64,000 nt of DNA from Arthrobacter globiformis. GTDB lineage: Bacteria; Actinomycetota; Actinomycetes; Actinomycetales; Micrococcaceae. This document shows positions 33,350-40,557 of the stretch, in pieces. Within the stretch, counting starts at the first letter, position 1; every line of letters starts with the position of its first letter. The DNA is taken from contig NZ_JAUSXI010000001.1 of the NCBI RefSeq assembly GCF_030815865.1, positions 1,178,001 to 1,242,000 of the forward strand, read 5' to 3'. Both the position numbers and the translations under genes were made by a program. The notes below the pieces were generated by a model. The model did not search any database. It saw only the letters and a program-made list of their open reading frames with translations, and was not told the DNA's origin.

Positions 33350-34180
33350 TTGTCCATGCAGAATGCCCGGGGCCGCCGCCGCGCGACCGGTCCCGCTCCT
33401 GAGCCGCGCCTCGCGGAGGCCATTGCCGCGGACCGCCCCCGGGACGCCCAGCGTGAAGCGCGCCGCCGCCGTCGGGGTCCGTTCCGGCAGGTTACGGATT
33501 TCGCCTCGGCCAGTGGCGTCGGGCAAAAGGCTGGAGTGGCCCTTGCCGCCACCGGCCTGCTGCTGACCGTGACTGTTCCCGCGACCAGCCCCGTCCTGGC
33601 TGCCGGAGAGCAGCAGGGAGGGGCATCCGCGTCCGCCGCCTCACCGGCCCAGCCGAAGGTCTCCGCGGAAGCGGCAGCAAAGATCGACTTCAGCCGCACG
33701 TCCGTCTCCACCACCGGTGACCCGGACGGAAAGCTCAAGCAGCTCCTGAGTGCCCAGTCGGCCGGGAGTATCAAGCGTGCGGCTTCGGTGGGCACCCTGG
33801 GCGGGCCGCTGACCACGCTGGTCAAGTCCTCTCCGTTCGGTTACCGGGTCAGCCCGATCACCGGCGGCGCCGGCGAGTTCCACCGCGGCCAGGACTTCGC
33901 CGCCCAGTGCGGCACGCAAGTGCTTGCTGCTGCCAGCGGCAAGGTCACCTTCTCGGGCTGGCATCCGTACGGGGGAGGCAACCGCGTGGTCATCGACCAC
34001 GGCAACGGCTTGGAGACCACGTACAACCACCTGTCGTCCTCCAGCGTCGAGGTTGGCCAAAAGGTCACCCGCGGTGAAGCGATCGCCCTCAGCGGGACCA
34101 CCGGCGCGTCCACCGGCTGCCACCTCCACTTCGAGGTGATGGTCAACGGGGATGTCGTTGATCCCACCGGCTGGCTCTGA
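33350..34180 (+). CDS. Secreted M23-family metallopeptidase
   Basis: A 276-residue exported peptidoglycan hydrolase. The N terminus is long and Arg-rich (about 55 residues), followed by a hydrophobic stretch VALAATGLLLTVTVPATSPVLA, so export is likely through a long signal sequence. The C-terminal LytM/M23 domain has the zinc ligands His178 and Asp182 (FHRGQDFAAQ) and the HLHF motif at 258-261. Such enzymes cut cross-bridges in the wall. The TTG at 33350 has GAGAGGAAG at proper spacing; an ATG six bases later is possible. It is controlled by the c-di-AMP riboswitch upstream. Confidence 0.9.
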   Translation: MSMQNARGRRRATGPAPEPRLAEAIAADRPRDAQREARRRRRGPFRQVTDFASASGVGQKAGVALAATGLLLTVTVPATSPVLAAGEQQGGASASAASPAQPKVSAEAAAKIDFSRTSVSTTGDPDGKLKQLLSAQSAGSIKRAASVGTLGGPLTTLVKSSPFGYRVSPITGGAGEFHRGQDFAAQCGTQVLAAASGKVTFSGWHPYGGGNRVVIDHGNGLETTYNHLSSSSVEVGQKVTRGEAIALSGTTGASTGCHLHFEVMVNGDVVDPTGWL

Positions 34181-34314
34181 GCCCAGTCGAGTGAGCACTC
34201 TCATTCCTGTGACACGCCGTGACCTGAATGTGACATTAGCTCCGAACTGCTGTACCGTCTAAACCGCGTCAACTTTTCCGAAGTTGACGCTCTTGAGTGG
34301 ATTGCCTAGCTCTG

Positions 34315-34478
34315 CCACCGCTCAAGGTCCGTTCGCATTACATCGTCTGGCAGGGGCGGGGGAACCAATTTTGGTCTTCGCAAGAAGGCCTTGGGGTTAA
34401 GTCGCAAAGCTTCTCAGGAAGCGGAGCGGCCGGGTGCACTCCCATCCGAATCCGACAGCTCACCTCGCAGGCATTGGG
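34315..34478 (+). promoter_or_regulatory. c-di-AMP riboswitch (ydaO-yuaA type) 2
   Basis: Repeats the core of the first element: GGCAGGGGCGGGGGAACCAA at 34349-34368, CCTTGGGGTTAAG near 34390 and CCGAATCCGACAGCTCACC with TCGCAGGC at 34445-34472. It occupies most of the 311-base gap before the NlpC/P60 gene and ends 14-20 bases before its start. Confidence 0.9.
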
Positions 34479-34491
34479 AGAGGCTACCTTC

Positions 34492-35250
34492 GTGTCTTCA
34501 CGCCACAATGCCGCGCGCCACCGCGCGCAAACGGTTCGTATGAACCCCTTGGACTCCGTGTCCAAGGCGGTTAGCGCCAATGCCGGCACAGTTGGTCGCC
34601 AGGCAGCTGTTATCGCAGCCGCTTCAGGTCTCATCCTGAGCGTTGGCATGCCTGCCAACGCAGCCGACGCCAACATTGGTGTTTCCGCCTCCTCGGAGAC
34701 CGGATCCCAGGCCGCGCAGCTTGCTGTGACGGCCGCGCCAACCGCCACTGTCACCTTCGAGCGTCCTGCCGTCACCACGGTGGCCGCCCCGGTCGCCGAA
34801 ACCATTGCTCCGCAGTCGAGCGATGAGGGCCCGGCGGGCGACGCAGGCCAGGCCAGCGACGAGAGCGCCGGTGCGGCCCAGGCCGTCACCGCCAAGTCCA
34901 CCGATGGTGCGGCCTCCGCCGCAGCGTCAGGGCTGGCTGCGATCGCGTACACCGGCATCGGCAACCCGTACGTCTGGGGCGGCACAACCCCCAGCGGCTG
35001 GGACTGCTCCGGCTTCACCCAGTGGGTTTACGCTCAGGCAGGCATCAGCATTCCCCGTGTCAACGCGTGGAACGCCATGAAGCCCACTTCGACGCCTGCT
35101 CCCGGCGACCTGGTCATGCAGAACGGCGGCGCCCATGTGGGCATCTACGTCGGCAACGGCATGATGATCAGCGCGCTGAACCCCTCGGACGGAACGCTCC
35201 TGCACGCGGTGTCCGCCACGGGCACGTCCTCCTTCTTCACCCTTCGCTAA
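34492..35250 (+). CDS. Secreted NlpC/P60 cell-wall endopeptidase
   Basis: A 252-residue protein with an N-terminal export signal (QAAVIAAASGLILSVGMPANA, cleavage likely after ANA), an Ala/Thr-rich spacer (about residues 60-145) and a C-terminal NlpC/P60 domain. The catalytic cysteine is Cys172 (GWDCSGF) and the histidine His215 (GGAHVGIYVG). The family cleaves D-gamma-glutamyl-diamino-acid or related stem-peptide bonds. The GTG at 34492 follows GAGAGG at the same distance as in the upstream M23 gene. Transcription should respond to c-di-AMP through riboswitch 2. Confidence 0.92.
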   Translation: MSSRHNAARHRAQTVRMNPLDSVSKAVSANAGTVGRQAAVIAAASGLILSVGMPANAADANIGVSASSETGSQAAQLAVTAAPTATVTFERPAVTTVAAPVAETIAPQSSDEGPAGDAGQASDESAGAAQAVTAKSTDGAASAAASGLAAIAYTGIGNPYVWGGTTPSGWDCSGFTQWVYAQAGISIPRVNAWNAMKPTSTPAPGDLVMQNGGAHVGIYVGNGMMISALNPSDGTLLHAVSATGTSSFFTLR

Positions 35251-35349
35251 AAATCCGATTCGAGACGGGCCGGCTTACCCCCAAGATGCCGGCGCGTCGA
35301 TAACCCACGCCTGCTACCGCGGTCCGTGGAACACGAAAGAGAGAAATTA

Positions 35350-36138
35350 ATGACTACACGTGCGACCATTGCACGCCACCGCGCCGAGGTCACCAAGACC
35401 AACTCGCTGGCTGTCATTGCCAAGGCCGTCGGCGACAACGCCGGTGGCATGGGCCGCCAGGCGGCAGTTATCGCTGCTGCTTCCGGTCTTGTCCTGACCA
35501 GCGGCATCGCCGCCAACGCTGCTGAAACCAACGTTCAGCGCGAATCCGCCGCAGCTTCCACCCTGGAAGTCGAGTCCGCTGCACCGGCCGCCATCTCCGC
35601 TGCATCCAGCATCGCGATCTCCTACGAGAAGCCTGCTGTCTCCACCGCCCCGGCTCCCGTCGTCGAGGCCCCCAAGCCTGTCGTCAAGGTCCAGGAAGCG
35701 GCTCCCGCCGTTGAGGCTGCTCCGGTTGCTGAAGCCGCACCCGCAGTCCAGGCCACGGCCGCCGTCGAAACCGCTGCCCCGGCAGCGCCGAAGACCACTG
35801 CCGCCAGCGGCAAGGGCGCTGCAATCGCTGCTGCGGCCTACGCGCAGCTGGGCGTCTCCCAGGACTGCACCGCCCTGGCCACCAACGCACTCGCAGCTGT
35901 GGGCATCCACTACCACGGATGGCCGGCAGGCTACCTGTCCCTCGGCCGCACTGTCAGCGCTGCTGAGGCCCGGCCGGGCGACCTCGCCTACTACCAGAAC
36001 GGCGGCATGGGCCTGGCCCACATCGCTGTGTACGTCGGCAACGGCCAGGCCGTCCACGGTGGCTGGAACGGCGGAACCACCGCACTGTTCAGCGTGAACG
36101 TCGGCTCCGGCCCGGTCTTCATCCGCGTCGGCGGCTAA
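35350..36138 (+). CDS. Secreted NlpC/P60-like wall hydrolase, paralogue
   Basis: A 262-residue paralogue of the preceding gene. The signal region is nearly the same (GRQAAVIAAASGLVLTSGIAANA), followed by a long Ala/Pro/Val-rich spacer (about residues 60-155) and a divergent NlpC/P60 domain. The predicted nucleophile is Cys173 (SQDCTALATNAL) and the histidine His224 (LAHIAVYVGN). The DCTxL form differs from the usual DCSGF, so the domain is a variant. It has no riboswitch of its own; it could be read from the upstream gene across 99 bases. A strong terminator follows. Confidence 0.88.
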   Translation: MTTRATIARHRAEVTKTNSLAVIAKAVGDNAGGMGRQAAVIAAASGLVLTSGIAANAAETNVQRESAAASTLEVESAAPAAISAASSIAISYEKPAVSTAPAPVVEAPKPVVKVQEAAPAVEAAPVAEAAPAVQATAAVETAAPAAPKTTAASGKGAAIAAAAYAQLGVSQDCTALATNALAAVGIHYHGWPAGYLSLGRTVSAAEARPGDLAYYQNGGMGLAHIAVYVGNGQAVHGGWNGGTTALFSVNVGSGPVFIRVGG

Positions 36139-36159
36139 GACACCCCAAGCGTTACGGAA

Positions 36160-36192
36160 GGACCCCCGCCAGCATGGCGGGGGTCCTTTTTT
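36160..36192 (+). terminator. Intrinsic terminator after the hydrolase cluster
   Basis: 11-bp stem GGACCCCCGCC / GGCGGGGGTCC with a 5-base loop and TTTTTT. Confidence 0.95.
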
Positions 36193-36360
36193 GTTTGCCC
36201 CCGCATGAATTTTTGGTGACACGCCATGGCGATGCTTGTGTTCGATTCGCTCATCTGGCTAGTGAGTGTTTACTCTTATGGTGTCGATCCATAGCCCGGA
36301 CATGCAGAGGGCAGCCGGCCCTCGCGCCTCTGCCGGGTGCGGCCGTGAAGAGGTATGTGC

Positions 36361-36861
36361 ATGCGCACTCTCGTTCTGAATGCTGGATATGAACCGCTGG
36401 CGGTTGTGACATTCCGCCGGGCGCTGGTCCTTGTGCTCACCGGAAAGGCAAGCGTGGTGGCCGAAGGCGACGATCCTGTCGTCGGGCCACAGGACATCAT
36501 GGGCCGCCCGTCCGTGATTCTCCTCAACCGCTACATCCGCCCCCGGTACAACATGATCACCGCGGTGAGCAGGCGCGGTGTGCTTCGCCGCGACGGCCAC
36601 CGGTGCGCCTACTGCGGCAAGGCAGCCCACACCATAGACCATGTCCAGCCGAAATCGCGGGGCGGTGCGGACTCCTGGGAGAACCTCGTCGCAGCCTGCC
36701 TTCGCTGCAACAACGTCAAGGGCGACCACACGCCCAGCGAAATGGGCTGGAAGCTCCGGTTCGATCCGGCGCCACCGGTGGGCACGATGTGGCAGATCAA
36801 GGAGCTGGAGAAGCCCACACCGGCGTGGGATCCGTTCCTGCTTCCGGAAAGAGCAGCCTGA
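36361..36861 (+). CDS. HNH endonuclease-domain protein
   Basis: A 166-residue protein widely found in actinobacteria. The N-terminal half (LVLNAGYEPLAVVTFRRAL) is family-specific. The HNH domain spans about residues 80-125, with Cys-x2-Cys (CAYCGK), the catalytic TIDHVQPKSRGG, and the second zinc pair CLRCNN ending in the conserved NxxKG. The family is presumed to be a nuclease of unknown physiological role. The ATG at 36361 has GAAGAGG seven bases upstream; an ATG two codons earlier is less likely. Confidence 0.9.
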   Translation: MRTLVLNAGYEPLAVVTFRRALVLVLTGKASVVAEGDDPVVGPQDIMGRPSVILLNRYIRPRYNMITAVSRRGVLRRDGHRCAYCGKAAHTIDHVQPKSRGGADSWENLVAACLRCNNVKGDHTPSEMGWKLRFDPAPPVGTMWQIKELEKPTPAWDPFLLPERAA

Positions 36862-36896
36862 CTCCAGCCTGAGCCTTCCAGGCTTACGCTGGGTAG

Positions 36897-37490
36897 GTGG
36901 ACTTTGACGCAATAATCCTGGCCGGCGGCCGCTCCTCGCGACTGGGCGGCTCACCCAAGTCTGCCCTGATGTACGACGGCGCTACCCTCCTTGAGCGTTC
37001 CCTCGCGGCTGCCGCGGGTGCCCGGCACACTGTTGTGGTGGGACCTGAGGCGGCGGGCCTTCCCGGTGAGGTTCTCACCTCGCGTGAGGACCCGCCTTTT
37101 GCGGGTCCTGCGGCGGCAATCGCCGCGGGCCTGGCCGCGCTGCGGGGTGCAGACCCCGCGGACATGGTCCTGGTTCTCGCGTGCGACATGCCGCGTGTGG
37201 GCAATGCTGTCCGCGCCCTCCTGGACTCTCTCCCCGGCGCGGGGGCTGACGGCGTCATGGCGGCATCGGCCGACGGGCGGCTGCAGCCGCTGGCGGGTTT
37301 TTATGGCACAGCTGCGCTGGAACGCTCCGTGCAGGCTGCCGTGGCACGCAACGCCCTCGTGCACGGGTCAGTCTTCGCCCTCCTTGCTAGTCTTGACGTG
37401 CAGGCTGTGGTTGTCCCCGCGGGCTCCACGGACGACGTGGACACCTGGGACGATGCGGCCGCGTTGGGAGTAGCTGTCCGGGAGCAATGA
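36897..37490 (+). CDS. Molybdenum cofactor nucleotidyltransferase, MobA-like
   Basis: A 197-residue nucleotidyltransferase with the signature IILAGGRSSRLGGSPKSAL at the N terminus and the metal-binding ACDMPRV near residue 100. MobA enzymes attach GMP to molybdopterin to make the bis-MGD cofactor used by formate dehydrogenases. The GTG start overlaps GGTAGG. Followed by DUF6457, moeA and fdhD on the same strand, it clearly belongs to a molybdoenzyme maturation cluster. Confidence 0.88.
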   Translation: MDFDAIILAGGRSSRLGGSPKSALMYDGATLLERSLAAAAGARHTVVVGPEAAGLPGEVLTSREDPPFAGPAAAIAAGLAALRGADPADMVLVLACDMPRVGNAVRALLDSLPGAGADGVMAASADGRLQPLAGFYGTAALERSVQAAVARNALVHGSVFALLASLDVQAVVVPAGSTDDVDTWDDAAALGVAVREQ

Positions 37491-37526
37491 CCCGCATTCC
37501 GGACCGCCGTGGATTTGGAGGCAGGC

Positions 37527-37874
37527 ATGAAAAGCCAGGACGAGACGCTTGAGGAGTGGTGCCGTCTGCTGCTGCGGGCCTTCGAGCTCGAGGATGTGGA
37601 CGTGGACATCAACGAGGTGTTGTCCGTCGCGGGGGTTGCCGCGCACTCCGTGGTGCGTCCCGCGGCACCCCTCACCACCTTCATAGCAGGCCTCGCCGCC
37701 GGCTTGGGATGTGCTTCGGGCCAGGCTCCGGACGTCCACGCCATGCAGGGCGCCATGGACGTGGCCCGTGCCGTTGCCAAGGCCTACGCCGCCGATGAGG
37801 CGCAGGCTGCTGCGGGTGCCCCGGCCGCAGGTACCGCCGGAACTTCGGCGCCCACCGGGACCCCGGGGGAATGA
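37527..37874 (+). CDS. DUF6457 domain protein
   Basis: A 115-residue protein. The conserved part (ETLEEWCRLLLRAFELEDVDVDINEVLSVAG, then HSVVRPAAPLTTFIAGLAAG) occupies residues 4-90, with an Ala/Gly/Thr tail. It is predicted all-helical, and its shape and genomic position beside Mo-cofactor genes suggest an accessory role, but no activity is known. The ATG at 37527 has a perfect GGAGG five bases upstream. Its stop overlaps the moeA ATG (ATGA), so the two are translationally coupled. Confidence 0.85.
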   Translation: MKSQDETLEEWCRLLLRAFELEDVDVDINEVLSVAGVAAHSVVRPAAPLTTFIAGLAAGLGCASGQAPDVHAMQGAMDVARAVAKAYAADEAQAAAGAPAAGTAGTSAPTGTPGE

Positions 37875-39463
37875 CAGCCGCGCCCGAGCACCGCTCTACC
37901 GACCCATACTCCTCCGGGGACGCAACCGCTGCCGACGACGCAACTGCTTCCGGCTCCGAAGCCGAGCCTGCGTCGGACGCCAAACCCGGTGCCGACGCCG
38001 AACCCGCCGGGGTGGAACCGGACGCACACGTGGAGCCGGACGCACACGTGGAGCCGGACGCACACGTGGAGCCGGACGCACACGTGGAGCCGGACGCACA
38101 CGTGGAGCCGGACGCCGAGGTGGAGCCGGACGCGCCGGCGAAGCACCTGGCGCACACCTGGGCGGAGGCCCGGCAGGCCGCCTTCGACTGTGCTGCCCCG
38201 ATACCCGCGGCACCTGTTCCCTTGCGTGACGCCGTGGGCCGGACTCTGGCCGCGGACATCACCGCCCGCCAGGACATGCCGCACTATGCGTCGTCGGCCA
38301 TGGACGGCTGGGCCGTTAACGGAACAGGTCCATGGATCCTGGCCGAGCCGGGGCAGCGTCTCGCACCGCACCAGGCGAGCGTGATTGTGACGGGCGGACT
38401 GATTCCCCCGGGCGGCAAGGCGGTGCTGCGCACCGAGAGCGGTGTGATGTCCACGGACGACGACGGCCTGCCTGTCCTGACGCTGGGAAGCGCCGCCCGA
38501 CCCGGCGAACCGAGGAACGGCCAGCACATCCGGAAGGCCGCAGAGGAAGCAACCGCCGGGGACGTGCTGGTCAGGACCGGCGCCGTGCTGAATCCCGCCC
38601 ATGTGGCCCTCGCCGCCCTGGCCGGGTATGACGAGGTGGAGGTGCTCGGCAAACCGGTGGTGAAGCTGGTGCTGACAGGCTCCGAAGTGGTGGAGCAGGG
38701 ACTGCCCGAGCCCGGGCGGGTGCGTGACACGTTCGGGCCACAGCTGGCCACGGTCGTGGAGATGCTGGGCGGCCTGTGCCGTGAACAGGTCCGCATCGGG
38801 GACAGCTACACGGAATGGCTGGAGGGCCTCGAGGATTCAGGCCTCCCTGAGGCACTGAACCTGCCGGCCGACGTCGTCATCACCACCGGTGGCACCGGCC
38901 GTTCCGGCAACGATCACTTCAGGCGTGCCGTGGCCGAACTGGGCGGACGGCTGATCATTGACGGCGTGGCAATGCGGCCCGGACACCCCGCCGTCCTCGC
39001 GGAACTTCCGGACGGGCGCTTCGTGCTGGGGCTGCCGGGCAACCCGCTGGCGGCCATGATGGCATTGTCCACGGTGGGCGCGCCGCTCCTGGCTTCCCTC
39101 GGACATGGCCAGCTGCCGCCGGTCCGGGAAGTCCCCTCCGGCACCATGCTCGAGCCCGACCCCGGCCGCACGCGGCTGATGCCCTTCCGCCTCCTCTACG
39201 GCATGGCCTCGCCCGCGCAGCACACCGGCCCGGGCATGATGCGCGGACTGGCGTCGGCCGACGGCGTCCTGGTGGTGCCGCCGCACGGCGTGCAGCTCGG
39301 CGAGATGGTGCCGGCTTTCGCCCTGCCCTGGGGCCCGGCCATCCCTGAGCCCAAGACCGCCGAACCCAAACCCAAGAGCCCGGCACGGAAGTCTGCGTCC
39401 CGGGCGTCCGCCAAGCAGGGAGCCCAGAACGGGCCGGTGGACTGGAGTGCCCTGCTCGACTGA
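37871..39463 (+). CDS. moeA: Molybdopterin molybdenumtransferase MoeA with repeat-bearing N-terminal extension
   Basis: Inserts molybdate into adenylylated molybdopterin. The catalytic body starts at about residue 95 (HTWAEARQAAFDC) and contains MPHYASSAMDGWAV, VIVTGGLIPPGG, the VVITTGGTGRSGNDHF loop of the MogA-like domain, and LPGNPLAAMMA. The total of 530 residues exceeds the usual 400 because of two added parts: an acidic N-terminal extension with seven tandem VEPDAH-type hexapeptides, and a basic Lys/Pro/Ser tail. The start overlaps DUF6457. The extension is probably disordered and variable between strains. Confidence 0.93.
   Translation: MTAAPEHRSTDPYSSGDATAADDATASGSEAEPASDAKPGADAEPAGVEPDAHVEPDAHVEPDAHVEPDAHVEPDAHVEPDAEVEPDAPAKHLAHTWAEARQAAFDCAAPIPAAPVPLRDAVGRTLAADITARQDMPHYASSAMDGWAVNGTGPWILAEPGQRLAPHQASVIVTGGLIPPGGKAVLRTESGVMSTDDDGLPVLTLGSAARPGEPRNGQHIRKAAEEATAGDVLVRTGAVLNPAHVALAALAGYDEVEVLGKPVVKLVLTGSEVVEQGLPEPGRVRDTFGPQLATVVEMLGGLCREQVRIGDSYTEWLEGLEDSGLPEALNLPADVVITTGGTGRSGNDHFRRAVAELGGRLIIDGVAMRPGHPAVLAELPDGRFVLGLPGNPLAAMMALSTVGAPLLASLGHGQLPPVREVPSGTMLEPDPGRTRLMPFRLLYGMASPAQHTGPGMMRGLASADGVLVVPPHGVQLGEMVPAFALPWGPAIPEPKTAEPKPKSPARKSASRASAKQGAQNGPVDWSALLD
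38012..38137 (+). repeat. In-frame 18-bp tandem repeat in moeA (7 units)
   Basis: Units of GTGGAGCCGGACGCACAC: the first at 38012 has one changed base, the next four (38030-38101) are identical, and the last two (38102-38137) differ in their final bases. Each encodes VEPDAH or a close variant. Exact 18-base units keep the frame whatever the copy number. Confidence 0.97.
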
Positions 39464-39509
39464 GGTGCAATGATGGAGGCATGAACAGCCACTCAGCGCG
39501 GAGTCTCGC

Positions 39510-40382
39510 ATGGGCCGTGTAACGCAACGACGCAAGGTGCACCGCTACGTCCTGGACGGCTCGGCCGCGGCATTGGAGTTCCCGGTCCGGCACCGCGAGG
39601 ACGTGCTCGCCGTGGAGGAACCGCTCGAGATCCGGCTGGGCAACCTTTCGTACTCGGTCACTATGCGGACGCCCGGGGACGACTTCGACCTGGTGGCAGG
39701 CTTCCTCGTCTCCGAGGGCGTCATCTGGGAAGCCGATCAGCTGATCTCGCTCAGGTTCTGCGCCGGCGAAGACGAAAACGGGATCCAGACATTTAACGTG
39801 GTCGAAGCCCAGCTGCGGCCAGATGTGCCACTGCCGGACACCGGGCGGCACGTCTACACGTCCAGCTCGTGCGGGATCTGCGGCACGGACTCCATTGAAT
39901 CGGTCACCAAGTCCTCGCACTTCAACCCCGCCGCCGACCAGCTCACCGTTCCGGTCGAAACGCTTGCCTCCCTGCCGGACAGGTTGCGGGAGGCGCAGGC
40001 CGTCTTCGAAGTCACCGGGGGAGTGCACGCTGCCGGACTGTTCAGGATTGACGACGACGGCGGTGCAGAGTTGCTGTGCCTCCGGGAGGACGTGGGCAGG
40101 CACAACGCGGTGGACAAGGTGGTTGGCTGGGCCCTGCGCGAACGGCGGCTACCGCTCACGAACACCGTGCTCCAGGTGTCGGGGCGGGCCTCTTTTGAGC
40201 TAGTCCAGAAGGCCGCATTGGCCGGCATCCCGGTGCTCGCCGCGGTCAGCGCTCCATCCAGCCTTGCCGTGGAGCTGGCCGAATCCACCGGCGTCACGCT
40301 TGCAGGGTTCAGCCGGGGCACCAGCCTGAACGTCTACACAGGTGCCGGCCGCATCTCCACGCCTTCGCCGGTGCCACAGTAG
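39510..40382 (+). CDS. fdhD: Formate dehydrogenase accessory sulfurtransferase FdhD
   Basis: Transfers sulfur from a cysteine desulfurase to the molybdenum cofactor of formate dehydrogenase. The 290 residues show EEPLEIRLGN, TPGDDFDLVAGFLVSEG, the catalytic SSSCGICG with Cys121 and Cys124, EVTGGVHAAGLF, and REDVGRHNAVDKVVGWAL. GGAG lies seven bases before the ATG. The gene closes the Mo-cofactor cluster, but no formate dehydrogenase subunit is encoded in the window. Confidence 0.96.
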   Translation: MGRVTQRRKVHRYVLDGSAAALEFPVRHREDVLAVEEPLEIRLGNLSYSVTMRTPGDDFDLVAGFLVSEGVIWEADQLISLRFCAGEDENGIQTFNVVEAQLRPDVPLPDTGRHVYTSSSCGICGTDSIESVTKSSHFNPAADQLTVPVETLASLPDRLREAQAVFEVTGGVHAAGLFRIDDDGGAELLCLREDVGRHNAVDKVVGWALRERRLPLTNTVLQVSGRASFELVQKAALAGIPVLAAVSAPSSLAVELAESTGVTLAGFSRGTSLNVYTGAGRISTPSPVPQ

Positions 40383-40557
40383 ACGCGTGGCCCCTTGGCG
40401 GCCGGACGCCCAGGCAGTAGATTTTATCCATCGAATGGAACCGTTGATCCGCTCATAAGGTAGCTGAACTGCCCGGACCCAAGCTGACCGCGCCGCCCAT
40501 GCCCCCACGAAAGCCAGCACAGCCCGCTTCAGCTTTCACGTACTAAAGAGGTACACA

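Noticed and set aside
34297..34491. Upstream extension of the NlpC/P60 frame
   Set aside because: Same reason: it runs through the second riboswitch, and the GTG at 34492 has GAGAGG upstream.
38012..38137. CRISPR-like direct repeats
   Set aside because: Units are 18 bases, contiguous without spacers, and in frame within moeA.
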